Below are positions 35,690 to 46,523 of a stretch of 64,000 nt of DNA, in pieces. The notes beneath the pieces are model-generated. The model saw only the letters and a program-made list of their open reading frames with translations, did not search any database and had not been told where the DNA came from. The translations under genes were made by a program, and so were the position numbers. Numbering within the stretch: the stretch's first letter is position 1; each line of letters begins with the position of its first letter. The stretch comes from Myotis daubentonii (taxonomy: Eukaryota > Chordata > Mammalia > Chiroptera > Vespertilionidae): contig NC_081847.1 in the NCBI RefSeq assembly GCF_963259705.1, forward strand, positions 89,422,546 to 89,486,545, written 5' to 3'.

Positions 35690-36085
35690 ACATTGAATTT
35701 TCTAAAAGGCACACATAACGGCATGGATGGAGCTGGAGAGCATTCTGCTAAGTGAAATAAGCCAGTCAATGAAGGAAAAATACCACATGATCTCACTCAT
35801 TCATGGATAATAGAGACCATTATAAACTTTTGAACAATAATAGATACAGAGGCAGAGCTGCCTCAAACAGATTGTCAAACTGCAGCGGGAAGGCCGGGGA
35901 GGGTGGGTGCAGGAGGTAGGGGGGTAAGAGATCAACCAAAGGACTTGTATGCATGCATATAAGCATAACCAATGGACATAAGACACCGGGGGATAGGGGA
36001 GGCTAGGGGACTGTCTAGGGCGGGGGGATAAAATGGATACATATGTAATACCCTTTGTAATACTTTAAGCAATAAAAAAAAAAAA
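35690..36085 (+). mobile_element. LINE-1 3' end with poly(A) tail
   Basis: Sense L1 3' end: GAGCTGGAGAGCATTCTGCT, AAGTGAAATAAGCCAGTCAA and CACATGATCTCACTCATTCA, the 3' UTR, then CAATAAA and an A-run ending at about 36085. It is strongly 5' truncated. Confidence 0.88.
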
Positions 36086-36205
36086 AGGCACACGTTAAAG
36101 AAAAGGTTTTCCACCGTGAGAGGTGATTGCCAGAAATTAGACCCAGAGAAAACGCAGCCGCCCATTTTGCATCAGTGTTGCTCTTTAGTCTTTCTGCGTG
36201 GTAAC

Positions 36206-36412
36206 TTTTAAAAAAAACATTTTATTTCAGAGAGGGAGGGAGGGAGAGATAGAAACATTAATAATGAGAGAGAATGATGGATCAGCTGTCTCCTGCACAC
36301 TCTCTCCTGGGGACCAAGCCCACAACCCGGGCACATGCCCTGACCGAGAATGGAACCTTGACCTCCTGGTTCACAAGTGGACACTCAACCACTGAGCCAC
36401 ACCAGCCGGGCC
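36206..36412 (-). mobile_element. Ves SINE (first of a back-to-back pair)
   Basis: Antisense Ves with tail ACATTTTATTTCAGAGAGGG and head ACTGAGCCACACCAGCCGGG. Its head end abuts the target duplication of the next SINE. Confidence 0.9.
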
Positions 36413-36426
36413 TGAGAGATGCCTTT

Positions 36427-36633
36427 TTTTATTTTGTTGATTTTTCACAGAGAAAGGGAGATGGATAGAGAGTTAGAAACATCAATGAGAGAGGAACATT
36501 GATCAGCTGCCTCCTGCACACTCCCACTGGGGATGTGCCCGCCACCAAGGTACATGCCCTCGTCCGGAATCGAACCTGGGACCTTTCAGTCCGCAGGCCG
36601 ACGCTCTGTCCACTGAGCCACACCGGCCAGGGC
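36427..36633 (-). mobile_element. Ves SINE (second of pair), 134 bp before the last NOL4 exon
   Basis: Antisense Ves with head CTGAGCCACACCGGCCAGGG. A perfect 14-bp duplication, tgagagatgccttt, lies at 36413-36426 and 36634-36647. It was inserted at the head end of the preceding SINE. The right duplication ends 120 bp before the terminal NOL4 exon. Confidence 0.93.
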
Positions 36634-36767
36634 TGAGAGATGCCTTTGATTAAAGGTATCAGCAGCTTCTCCTGAAGGAGTGCATGAATTGAGTCAACAA
36701 CGAATTCCGCTTATGTTCAAAGTACCAGAACGAAAACTGTGTTCTGATTCTGTGACCATTCCCCTAG

Positions 36768-36961
36768 GGCCCACGGATCTCAGCATGAAGAGGCAGCTGG
36801 CGCCCAGCTCGGGGTCCTCCAGCAGCTCCAGCTCCAGGCCCCAGCTGAGTCCCACCGAGATCAACGCCGTGAGGCAGCTGGTGGCCGGGTACCGAGAATC
36901 GGCTGCGTTTTTACTGCGTTCCGCGGATGAACTGGAAAATCTCATTTTACAGCAGAACTGA
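36768..36961 (+). CDS. NOL4: NOL4 terminal coding exon with stop codon
   Basis: The acceptor is CCCCTAG at 36761-36767. The first two bases complete the Gly codon started at 16865, followed by 63 residues and TGA (36959-36961). The peptide runs [15 protein letters not shown], a serine run, [20 protein letters not shown], then a probable amphipathic helix ending [12 protein letters not shown]. This C-terminus is, from memory, almost identical to human NOL4, which carries the same last residues. With the exon at 16685 it gives the last 124 residues of the protein. The antisense frame of 169 codons over this exon is a shadow of the constrained sequence. Upstream the acceptor is crowded by two Ves SINEs. 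Confidence 0.95.
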
Positions 36962-38665
36962 CTCAGAAGGCGATCCTCGTCACCGAGGTCTCCGTTTGCA
37001 CTGACGACATTCTGACTTCCCAGCAGAGAGGGCCCGCCTGCACAGTCTGAAGGGAAACACTTCCGTTCTGCCATGTTGCCCTGGGTCCATAGTGTGATGC
37101 ATTCAGGTGCTTCACAGGAACTCTGGCCTCTGAAGTACTTGAGATGCTGTGTGTCCGGCCTGCTGCTTTTTGTTTTCGTGTCAGCATAACTGTCTGGGCC
37201 CAAAAAAAAAAAAAAAAAAAAAAAAAAAGGCTGTAGACTCCTACTTCAAGGATAAAATGGAAGAGGCTTGTGGTATAAAGAATAGCTCCAGATCCAACTG
37301 AGATATTAGTGGGATTTGCTACTGACTCATTGGACTGAAAGCTGCAGGATCTGGCAAAAAAGAAAACAAAGCCAAAATTTCTTGTTCCAGGTTATAACAA
37401 TGAAAAGGATCTTGTATTTTAAAAAAATATATATATATGTAATTTTTATAAAAAGGAAACTTGTTTTTCATTCAAAATGGTCATTTTCACTTTGTTAACT
37501 TTTTCATAGGTCCTAAAAGAAAACTGTTTTGAGAAACTACTGTAAGTACCTTTTCCACATCCCTTTGCCTTCCCCTCTTTCCCAATTCTTTCTACAAAAA
37601 TAACACTTGATGCTGGAAAAAAACACACACACCCTGGCTTATGTCCTTTACATCGTCATATCAGGAAGTTCTTCCAGGAGAAGCCTGCACTCACGCTGAC
37701 CCCAAGCAGCACTGCAGCCTTGCCGTAGAGGCTTTCATCACCGTTTAATATTTCAAAAGACATATCGTTGCGGGGGGCGGGGGGCGGGTCACACCTTGGT
37801 TTCCTGCAGCTCACCCCCGCATAGCCGCTGCTCTGTCTGACGGGCATCCCTCCAGCAGCACCCGGATGTAGATGTCAATGTTAGGAGGTTGCAAGTGACA
37901 ATCTGAAAATTTGCACTCGTGTGTAGTTTAATTTTCATTTCTCCATTTCAGACATCGTTTCCAAAAGGACCACTGCCTCTCCTGATATGACATGTATGAT
38001 TTACAGTCCTGGGTCAACATGATGTAAGGGACGCTCGGTGGCTGCAGCGGCAACTTAAATGACTGGCCCCTCCTCGGCCCTTCTTTCTGATTCTGTCGCG
38101 CTGGGTACACGTGAAGGGAGTTTTCTTTGTGCACTGAGGCGAGCCTGTTTTTAAGCGATGTAGGGAGTACATCAGTTAATGCTTCCCGTACAGTTCTTCT
38201 GTTGTTTAGCTTTGGTTGGATTAAAAGTTCTTTGCGCATTCCTGAACTTTGCCTTATTTTATGTAAAATTTATGTCCTTCAGTTTTTGATACGTTTAGGC
38301 ATCAGTGAAATTTCTTACCTACTTGTTATAGTTTTTCAAGTAATGACTGTGATTGTGACCAAGTAATGTGCACTTTTTCTTGTAACTGTGGACATTGCTA
38401 TGCTTTTTTCTTCTAGTGTTTCTAGAACGACTGTTCCTTACAAGTTATGTAAACAAAAAACAAAAACAAAAAATTTTGTGATACTGTTGGTGAACATAAT
38501 GTGAAAAATCTTATTGAAATACGAGTATTTTGGAAATACATAGATGCACAAACATCTTTTAAGATGTGGATTTAGAGTTTGCTTATTTAAATGAAAATTC
38601 AAAAATTGAGGGCTGGTATAATTTTGTTTTGTTGGGTTTAATAAACAGATTTCTGTGTTAAAACA
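36962..38665 (+). other. NOL4: NOL4 3' untranslated region (end inferred)
   Basis: Non-coding sequence after the stop, free of recognised transposons, up to an AATAAA near 38640. It includes a run of 27 A at 37202-37228, a potential internal-priming site for oligo-dT libraries, and AT-rich sequence at 38140-38660. The end is inferred from the poly(A) signal and the Ves SINE that starts at 38920. Alternative polyadenylation further on is possible. Confidence 0.65.
38640..38645 (+). promoter_or_regulatory. NOL4: Candidate poly(A) signal of NOL4
   Basis: Canonical AATAAA within TTTAATAAACAG, about 1.7 kb after the stop codon. No cleavage site is proven from sequence alone. Confidence 0.6.
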
Positions 38666-38919
38666 ATGATTGCGAAACCTTATAAACTTTCTGAACAGCA
38701 TCATTAACTTCTAGCAGTTTTTAAAGCAGGAAATGATATTGTGTGCCTACATTTACCACAAAATTGATAACCCATACTTGTACTCAGAAACAGCCTAAGG
38801 TGCCCGAGTCTCCACAGCCAGTCTAATAACTTATTCCAACAAGGGGAAAGCAAACTAGCAAAACCAAGGATGTTTCATTTGATTATTTAAATCTGATTTA
38901 AGAATTTGTTCTTTTTGTT

Positions 38920-39158
38920 GTTAACCCTCACCAGAAGATATTTTTTCCATTGATTTTTTTTTTTTTGAGGGAGGGGGAGATGGTGGGGAGATAGAGAGAA
39001 ACGTCAATGTGAGAGACACACATTGCTTGGTTGCCTCCTGCACAACGGGGCCTGGAATCGAACCTGCAACCCAGGTGCATGCCCTTGACCAGGAATCGAA
39101 CCTGAGACCCTTCAGTGCCTGTGCCAATGCTCTAACCACTCGGCAACACTGGCCAGGG
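38920..39158 (-). mobile_element. Ves SINE
   Basis: Starts with TTAACCCTCACCAGAAGATA (antisense of the long Ves tail). It ends at the head ACACTGGCCAGGGCA. Confidence 0.9.
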
Positions 39159-40487
39159 CATGAATTGATCTTTTATGCCTCATTTTTACATGAGTAACTG
39201 GCTCTTCAGGTCACTCATATTTAACTCGGAAGAAACACAGGCCTGCTTTATGCTTTGGGTTTTGTGGGAATAGTATCGGAGGCTTTGATAGGATTGCTAT
39301 GTAGCCAAGTAAGGCTCGGGCTGGAGTGCAGCATGTACATCAGAGGTCCTTCATGGTGGTCCGAATGAAGCCAATGGCGGGGAGAAGGTAAGTTCCAGCG
39401 AGGTGCTATTGTTTTGTAAAACGTGCATCTTCAATTATAACTTTCACGCCCGTCCACCAAGGGCTGAATCCCCCAGTGTCTTCGCTCTTTGCACATCTAC
39501 CTAAAGGGCTGAGGGTGCCGGGTCCCACTCCCCCCCCCCCGCCCCAGTTCCCCTGGGAGAGCTGGGAGCCCACGTGAAGGGCCAGTTTGTCTTCCTCTTC
39601 TTGGTGACCGGTACCTGACAGCAGCCTGATCCTCCCAGATGCTCTGTCACAGGAGGAGAGAGACTGTACCCTTACAAAGCGTCGGGGACCTGGCTGCAGG
39701 CTCCTAGTGCCACTGAAGTGAGCGACAGAATTCCCACGAATGGGGGGACCCCAGGGCTGCCGCTCCTGCCGTTAGCCTGGACCCCGGAGGTGTGGGCTCA
39801 TAGGAGTGACTTCATCACGACAAGGAGACAGGCCTCGAAATAGCCGCCGGGGACGCACGCACAAGCGGTTCCTGAATGCCCGCCAGCTGCGACGTCTCAG
39901 CACCAGGGCTGTGATAAAGGCGCTCAGATGCAAGGGTGCCCACCCTTTCCCGATTCCCGCACCCGGAGAGGCACGTCTCTTCCTTGACTTCTCCCAGGAG
40001 CCCCAGGGGGCAGGGCAGTCACAGTCCACCTCCCATGGCGGCTCGAGAGGGTCAGGACTTGCCGGGAGCACAGACCCCGAGCTGGAGCCACCCCGGACCC
40101 CAGCTCCCCGAGGCCCAGCCCTCCGGTCCCTGCAGTCGCTGCCCCCGCGTACGTCATGACATCTCACTGCCCCGGAGCCAGGCCTTCACACTGACGGTTA
40201 GCCGTTTTATTTATGTCACTGAGTAATATTTTTAAAAATGCACTTGACATCCAGTGAAACGACGAAACAAGTTTTATCCTGCTTAGAGAGGCTTAATTTC
40301 CTTTACATTTTGCTCTCTACACATAAAAAGAGCAACAATAAAAACCACCCCTGATGAAAATCCAATGCACAGAGCGTGGGGAGAAGGCAGGGCCTCTAAG
40401 GATGATGGGTGCCCTGCTGCCTCCACTATGAAAAGTAAAGGGTCATCCAGCCGACCCAGAGGGAAGTTCAAGCACCGGGGACTTAGG
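39159..40487. other. Intergenic; GC-rich stretch at 39640-40170, no gene supported
   Basis: The GC-rich part contains overlapping open frames of 117 codons (+) and 131 codons (-), and TACGTCATGAC near 40150, which resembles a cAMP-response element. The frames lack recognisable domains, and I saw no splice or poly(A) layout that would make a gene. Confidence 0.4.
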
Positions 40488-40495
40488 TCTTAGGC

Positions 40496-40705
40496 CAGTG
40501 ATGGCGAACCTTTTGAGCTCGGCGTGCCAGCATTTTGAAAAACCCTAACTCTGGTGCCGTGTCACATATAGAAATTTTTTGATATTTGCAACCATAGTAA
40601 AACACTTATATTTTTGATATTTATTTTATATATTTAAATGCCATTTAAAAAAAAACCAAAAAAATGAGTTCGCGTGTCACATGTGTCATAGGTTCGCCAT
40701 CACTG
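40496..40705 (-). mobile_element. Non-autonomous hAT element (CAGTGATGGCGAACC family)
   Basis: Ends CAGTGATGGCGAACCTTTTG and GGTTCGCCATCACTG. Orientation is opposite to the copies at 9593 and 16330. The flanking octamers do not match, so the duplication has decayed or one flank has been lost. Confidence 0.88.
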
Positions 40706-42290
40706 TTTGACACTATACAGGTGCTGGCTATTGAAATTAACCCTGACGCCATTAATGCAAATAGCATTCAAAGTCTAATCATGGCATGATAGGAATTCTA
40801 ACTCCTCCCCTATCTTGAAAACAATATTTTTTGAAAGGAGCTGCAATGCTGTTGGTAGAATAACCTTCAGGTAGATGGGCAATCATTTAACTTTTCACTT
40901 CCTGATTACAAAAGAAACATGGGAAATGCAGAAAAGGAAAAAACCAATCCCAGCATCCACAGGGAACCACGAAGAACTTATCCTTCAGCTTTTATCTAAA
41001 CAGGTCTCTACTTTATTTTATTGCAGATGGTGTTTCTTCGCCTGCCTTGCTAACCTGGCAACAGGCCGTGAATATTTCCCCTCATTAGGCATTCTTGGTC
41101 TTATTGCAATGATGGTGGAGCATTACATTGTCTGATGCAGCTGGGTTAGTTTCCCGTCGCCACTGTAACTCATCACCCCAGACCACATGGGTTTCCTGCA
41201 CCCCCGTGGGTGGGAAGCCTAGTGGGTGGCAGGGTTGTGTTCCTCTCCTCTCGGAGGCCTAGTGGGAACCCATTCCCTTGCCTACTCTCGCCCCTTAAGT
41301 CCCCTCCTTGAGTACATTGGCCAAACATGGATTTAAGAAAAAAAGACAATCGCTTTAAGGCCCGCTAATTAGCAGCCTTAATTCCACCTACAAACTTTGT
41401 ACGTTGATCTGTACCCAAACATTGCCAGGTTCTGATGACTAGGATGTGACCATCTCAGGGGGCGGGGGGGGGGGGGCATTGTTCTGCCTAAGACAGTACC
41501 TTCATTTCCTTCTTTTGTAAAGAAAGACTTCTCTGGACCCGCCCAGTCACCTGTGCCCATTCCCCTGCACTAAGGACCCTGAGTCAGCAGCGCAAACATT
41601 TTAGAAGTTAATTGTCCGCTGTTGTACCCAGTTTTCTTTCTGTATAGAGGATATGGTTCTCTTGGAAATTATTTTAATGGCATTTTTCTCAAATGCCTCA
41701 CATTTGAATTAAATGGGTAAAACAAATAAATATGGTACCAGTGCAGCTAAATCTCTCTGGGGTAATAACACAAAGGTGTCTGGATCCGCCCCTCTGCCAC
41801 TTTGGTTTAGAAGGGGGTTCTCCCCAAGGAACTGCAGAAAGAAGGTTGAGGAGGCTCCAGCCCGTTAGGTGGCGATGGGTGGCCTGATCTGCAGGCAATC
41901 CAACCACATGCCTAACACTCCCACTGGCAATTGCCAGCGCCGTTGTATTTACTCTGAACAGTTAAAAGATACACTTAACGTTAGATGTTATGAGATGACA
42001 CATCTTTTGAAAGGAAGGATCTGGGAATAACATCTACTGAATTTATGAAAATTAATCTAAAAATTAAACCTCTTTGTTTCACTTTCTTTGCTAGATACTT
42101 TATTTGCATATTAAAATTTCGTTTCCTCTAGTTTACTTTGTTCCTTTTTCCTTTCAAAGGCAAAGAAGATCAAAGATAATTCAAGACCATTTTTAATGCT
42201 ACGAGAGAGAGGAAAATACAACAAAAGCATAGAGCACAGAGAGCAAATGCTATTATAGGTGTGGGATTGGCGCCTTTTTTTCCCCTTGAT
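40706..42290. other. Intergenic, no gene seen
   Basis: Includes G-runs at about 41462-41477 and a diverged stretch near 41140-41300 (GTTAGTTTCCCGTCGCCACT). That stretch resembles the unnamed ancient repeat at 23115. Confidence 0.45.
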
Positions 42291-42490
42291 TTTTTTTAAA
42301 ATATGTTTTTATTGATTTCAGAGAGAGGAAGAGAGAAACATCAATGATGAGAATCACTGATCCAATCCGCCTCCTGCACGCCCCCCATTGGGGATGGAGC
42401 CCGCAACCCCTGCATGTGCCCTGACTGGGCATGGAACCGTGACCTCCTGGCTCATGTGTCCATGCTCAACCACTGAGCCACCCAGCCGGA
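42291..42490 (-). mobile_element. Ves SINE
   Basis: Tail ATATGTTTTTATTGATTTCA and head CACTGAGCCACCCAGCCGGA, antisense. Flanks resemble a decayed duplication (cccttgat/cccttgac). Confidence 0.9.
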
Positions 42491-43902
42491 CTTCCCTTGA
42501 CTGTTTTGATTTCTCAGATTCTCTGGGTTAGGGCTTGGCCTGGGAAATGGTTTTAACGCGCCTGAAGCATGCTAATGCAGTGAGGGAACCAGTGGCTCCA
42601 TCAGATTGCTTCTTTGTTCCTTGGCTGCTGGGAGGAGTCTGAGGTCAGCTGTAAAGTAAACCCCAGGGAGGAGAAAGCCTCTTAGCTCATCTTTAAATTT
42701 TCATTCATTTTAGCCAAGGTATGTTTTCTGACCTAGTATGTGCTAGGCATTCATTGTCTCTGTCCCAGAAAAACTATTCCTGCTTCAAGAGTCATGTCCA
42801 GTGGTGGAGAGGGACCGAAGTTAGAAAACCAAAGGATAGAGCAACCGGGCAGCACGTAACAATAACAGCCTCCAGGCAGGTCAGAGGGGGACCTGGCCCC
42901 ACCTTCACGGGGTGCAGGCAGCTGGCTGGTCGCAAAGCCCAGAGCTGAGGGGAGTCCTGGCAGAACTGCCAGTGTGTTTGGGAGGACGGAAGAGACAGAT
43001 GTCAGTGAGGGGCATGCACATGTGCAGGAGAGAATCACAGTCAGGCTCCCCAATCTCAACGCAGGCAACTGGACTTCCAAAGGCACTGCAGAGGACAGTC
43101 ACGGACGGGCACCCCAACCTCACCTCCCAGGCCCCTGCTCTCCGTGTCCTCCAGAAAAAAAGAAAAAGAAGAAAAAGCAGCGGGACTGAAATGCCAGCCT
43201 TCCAGCCGCAGGTGGAGAAGAGGTCCGGGTTTCAGAGCGAGAGGCAGGCACCCGGAACCATACAGGGGCCCCAAGTCCTGCTGAGGCCAAACAGCAGTGA
43301 GGCAGGGACCGCGGCCCGCGAGTATGAATAGAAGGTAAGGGACCTGCCTGGCACCCACACATCCAGCACAGCAAAGCATGGAGGCGGGCAGACAAGAAGA
43401 GTTCCTGCACATTAAAAAAAAGATGCAGTTGAAATAAAATGTCTACCAATAAAACATTTCTTTCTACAATAAATGCTTTGTTTGCAAACTATGATATGAG
43501 GGAACAATTTTTTCGCTTCATTTGACAACCTGAAATTATAACAAGGTCACCTACGACCAACCTTTCATTAAGGAATCTTATCAACAGCGACTAAAAACAG
43601 AAATGTCAACATTCAAACACACTTTTGCTGACTGAGGTATTTCTGAGCTGTTTTATATGTTATATTATTAGCGGGAAAGCAGTTCTCAGTGGCGAGCCGC
43701 GGACCTAAAAGGAGCTCTTGGAAAACAGCCCGTGTAGATTAGGGCCTGACCTTAGTCCCAGAGTGGCCACCCCTCCCCTCTCCAACCCATTTCATTCTCT
43801 TCCTGACAAGGATGAGGGCTTGCCACCATTTTATTTCCTGGGTAACTTCTATGTGGATCTCCTGCCCCCTTCCTGTAGGAGGCAGGCTTTGTAAGCAGAG
43901 CT
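42491..43902. other. Intergenic, no gene seen
   Basis: GC-richer at 42880-43330 with overlapping frames of 111-139 codons on both strands. They share no recognisable motif and are probably chance frames. Confidence 0.45.
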
Positions 43903-44120
43903 CTTTTTAAAATATATATATTTTTTCATTGATTTCAAAGAAGAGAGAGGGAGAGAGAAACATCAATGATGAGAGAGAATCATCAATCAGCTGCCTCCTG
44001 CACGCCCCCTATTGGGGATCAAGCCCGCGACCTGGGCATGTGCCCTTGACCAGAATCGAACCCAGGACCCTTCAGTCCACAGACAGGTGCTCTATCCACT
44101 GAGCCAGACCAGCTAGGGCT
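43903..44120 (-). mobile_element. Ves SINE
   Basis: Tail TTTTTTCATTGATTTCAAAG and head GAGCCAGACCAGCTAGGGCT. Flanks gcagagctc and acagaactc are a diverged duplication. Confidence 0.9.
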
Positions 44121-44380
44121 AAACAGAACTCCTTTCCAGTCACTTTTGCAACACACAGCCTGGAAGAGGGTCGGGCACGGGTATTGCTACTCATAAGTAT
44201 TGGACATCTAGCTCTCCTTGTAATAATACATGTTTATATTGTTTTCTTTCCTAAAATACAACCTCTGGATAGAAATCTAGACGCTCCAGCCTCTGTTTAC
44301 TCCTTTACCAACAGTGGGAAACGATTTCCTAAAGCCCACGGGCTAGGTGTCGATTTGTTGCAATAAAAAATTTTGCAAGT

Positions 44381-44597
44381 GCCGAAACCGGTTTGGCTCA
44401 ATGGATAGAGCGTCGGCCTGCAGACTCAAGGGTCCCAGGTTCGATTCTGGTCAAGGGCATGTAACTTGGTTGCGGGCACATCCCCAGTAGGAGATGTGCA
44501 GGAGGCAGCAGATCGATGTTTCTCTCTCATCGATATTTCTAACTCTCTATCTCTCTCCCTTCCTCTCTGTAAAAAATCAATAAAATATATTTTAAAA
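44381..44597 (+). mobile_element. Ves SINE with target duplication
   Basis: Head CCGGTTTGGCTCAATGGATA, B-box-like GGTTCGATTCTGG, tail AAAAAATCAATAAAATATAT. The 16-bp flanks ending ttttgcaagt (44365-44380 and 44598-44613) form the duplication. Confidence 0.93.
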
Positions 44598-44734
44598 AAA
44601 AAATTTTGCAAGTTATCAGTCTCTCTTCTGGGGACTTAATTAATCCAGAGCACATACATCAGGAAAAAGTGTTTAAGTTAGTTAAATTGTTACTCTTTAG
44701 GATTACGATACACTCTTCATTTAACCCCCTAGAA

Positions 44735-44812
44735 CAAGCATGTCAAACTCATGGCCCATGGGCCACATGCCTCCTTTATTTGGCCCGTTAGCCTTTGAGT
44801 TTGACACGCTTG
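44735..44812. mobile_element. 78-bp miniature hAT element
   Basis: Ends CAAGCATGTCAAACTC and GAGTTTGACACGCTTG are inverted repeats. Octamers ccctagaa and ctctagaa flank it and match at 7 of 8 positions. Same family as the 52-bp copy at 9320. Confidence 0.85.
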
Positions 44813-44820
44813 CTCTAGAA

Positions 44821-45305
44821 GTTGGAGTTTACAGATTGCTACATCCTGCCCCCTACTGGAAGAGAGAGTAACAACAAACAGCAACTAGTCACAAAGCACT
44901 TCAAGCTTTTTTATTTGGAAACAAATGTTTTCTCTTTGCTAGAGTAAATTACGTGCTCAATTGCCCCTCCCCCATCTATTCCAAAATAAACCAACAGTGA
45001 AGCGAGGGGAGCATTAAGATGACTAGCAGTGAAACAGGAAAAAAGGGAGCCTGTAGATAGGACATCTTTTGAAAACAATCTTTTATTTTTGGAGAACTAT
45101 TTAAGCAGTTTGAGCTGTTTAGTAATTATCTCCCTATATATAAATTCTCTTTATATGGCATACAATTGTAAGGGCTATCTAGCTTCTATAAATTAAACTT
45201 TTCTGAATATTAGAGAACACATTCTTCTATTTACTTTCATGGACTCATATTTACTTCAGTTTCTCTTTAATTCTTAGATAATAAAGTAAATTTCATGAAT
45301 AGAAA
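44821..45305. other. Intergenic, AT-rich, no gene seen
   Basis: No recognised repeat or coding sequence. Confidence 0.5.
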
Positions 45306-45384
45306 TCCTGTATAATAAAAGGGTAATATGCAAATTGACCCTAACGGCAGAACTACTGAAACGACTGGTCGCTATGATGCGCAC

Positions 45385-45403
45385 TGACCACCAGGGGGCA
45401 GAC
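45385..45403 (+). promoter_or_regulatory. CTCF-like motif, forward
   Basis: TGACCACCAGGGGGCAGAC closely follows the vertebrate CTCF consensus core CCACCAGGGGGC. Occupancy cannot be judged from sequence. Confidence 0.6.
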
Positions 45404-45415
45404 GCTCAACACAGG

Positions 45416-45434
45416 AGCTGCCCCCTGGTGGTCA
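45416..45434 (-). promoter_or_regulatory. CTCF-like motif, reverse
   Basis: On the minus strand this reads TGACCACCAGGGGGCAGCT, giving a convergent pair with the motif at 45385. Confidence 0.6.
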
Positions 45435-45793
45435 GTGCACTCCCACGGGGGGAGCTCTGCTCAGCCACAATCCAGGCTGATGGCTGCGAGCGCAGCTGTG
45501 GTGGCAGGAGCCTCTCCCACCTCCTCAGCAGCGCTAAGGATGCCTGACTGATAGCTTAGGCCCACTTCCCGCCAGAAAGTGGGCCTAAGCTATCAGACAG
45601 ACATCCCCCAAGGGCTCCTGGGCTGCCAGAGGAGGTCTGACTGACAGGTTAGGCCTAATCCCCTGGGGAGCGGGCCTAAGCTGGCAGGTGGACATCCCCT
45701 GAGGTGTCCCAGACTGCGAGAGGGGACAGGCCAGGCTGATGGACCCCCTCCCCCTGAATGCATGAATTTTTGTGCACTGGGCCTCTAGTATAA

Positions 45794-45925
45794 TCTATAA
45801 TAATAAAAATTAGTAATGTGCTAATTAGACAGGACAGCCGAGCAACTTTCCGGACGACCTTCTGAACAAAGCTGGGGCTGTGAGGGCCAAGCCCCTTGCA
45901 TGAATTTCATGCATTGGGCCTTTAG
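45794..45925 (+). mobile_element. HeliBat-type Helitron, short, adjacent to the previous one
   Basis: Starts TCTATAATAATAAAAATTAG and ends GCATTGGGCCTTTAG (usual CTAG changed to TTAG); T follows. It begins 5 bp after the preceding HeliBat ends. Confidence 0.8.
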
Positions 45926-46523
45926 TGATATTATATAAATATAGCCCTTGCTCTTAATCAGATGCTATACTATGTTTATACTATGTTTATTTTCTAGATA
46001 AGACTAATTTTTTCCTGCCCAAATCTGCCCATTGCTCACCCTCCCAAACCCCATGTGGAGACAGAGCAGGTTGTCCCTATCGCATGACCTGTGCCCAATC
46101 AGATGAGGACAACCACCTATACACCAGCATTCTGACTTCTATTTAATCAATAACCTGCACTATGTATGTTTAAGCATTGGCCAAATAAACCAACTGCCCA
46201 CTGATTTCAAGCAGATACTTACAAAATCTTGCTAAAATATCTGACATATGAGCAAGATAGTCTAAGAAGTTTACTTTAAACCCGAATCCTGTGCTTTATA
46301 ATATTATAAAGCAATAGTGCACACATATTGTCAAATAATTTCCAGTTAGCATGTATATCATAATCAATTCTTGATTACTAAGCTTTGAGAAAACAGCAAC
46401 CCTTCCATAAATGTGCCCCTCTTCTTGCTCCAGATCCATCAATCACGGTGGTTTCTGTCAACGAGCTCTATTCAGTATCTGGTTCTTACTCAGGGCCATC
46501 TCACCTAAAGTCACCAACTTTCC

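Larger units (their letters stand above)
45306..45788 (+). mobile_element. HeliBat-type Helitron carrying two long hairpins
   Basis: Starts TCCTGTATAATAAAAGGG and ends GTGCACTGGGCCTCTAG; T follows. It has no coding sequence. Two perfect hairpins are present: 21-bp arms at 45381-45401/45418-45438 and 19-bp arms at 45548-45566/45578-45596. The first hairpin is made of two oppositely oriented CTCF-like sequences. Confidence 0.9.

Noticed and set aside
36694..37203. 169-codon minus-strand frame across the NOL4 last exon
   Set aside because: It is antisense to a constrained coding exon and has no recognised protein similarity; shadow frames are common there.
39772..40167. Overlapping 131- and 117-codon frames on opposite strands
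   Set aside because: High GC removes stop codons on both strands at once. Neither product looks like a known protein.
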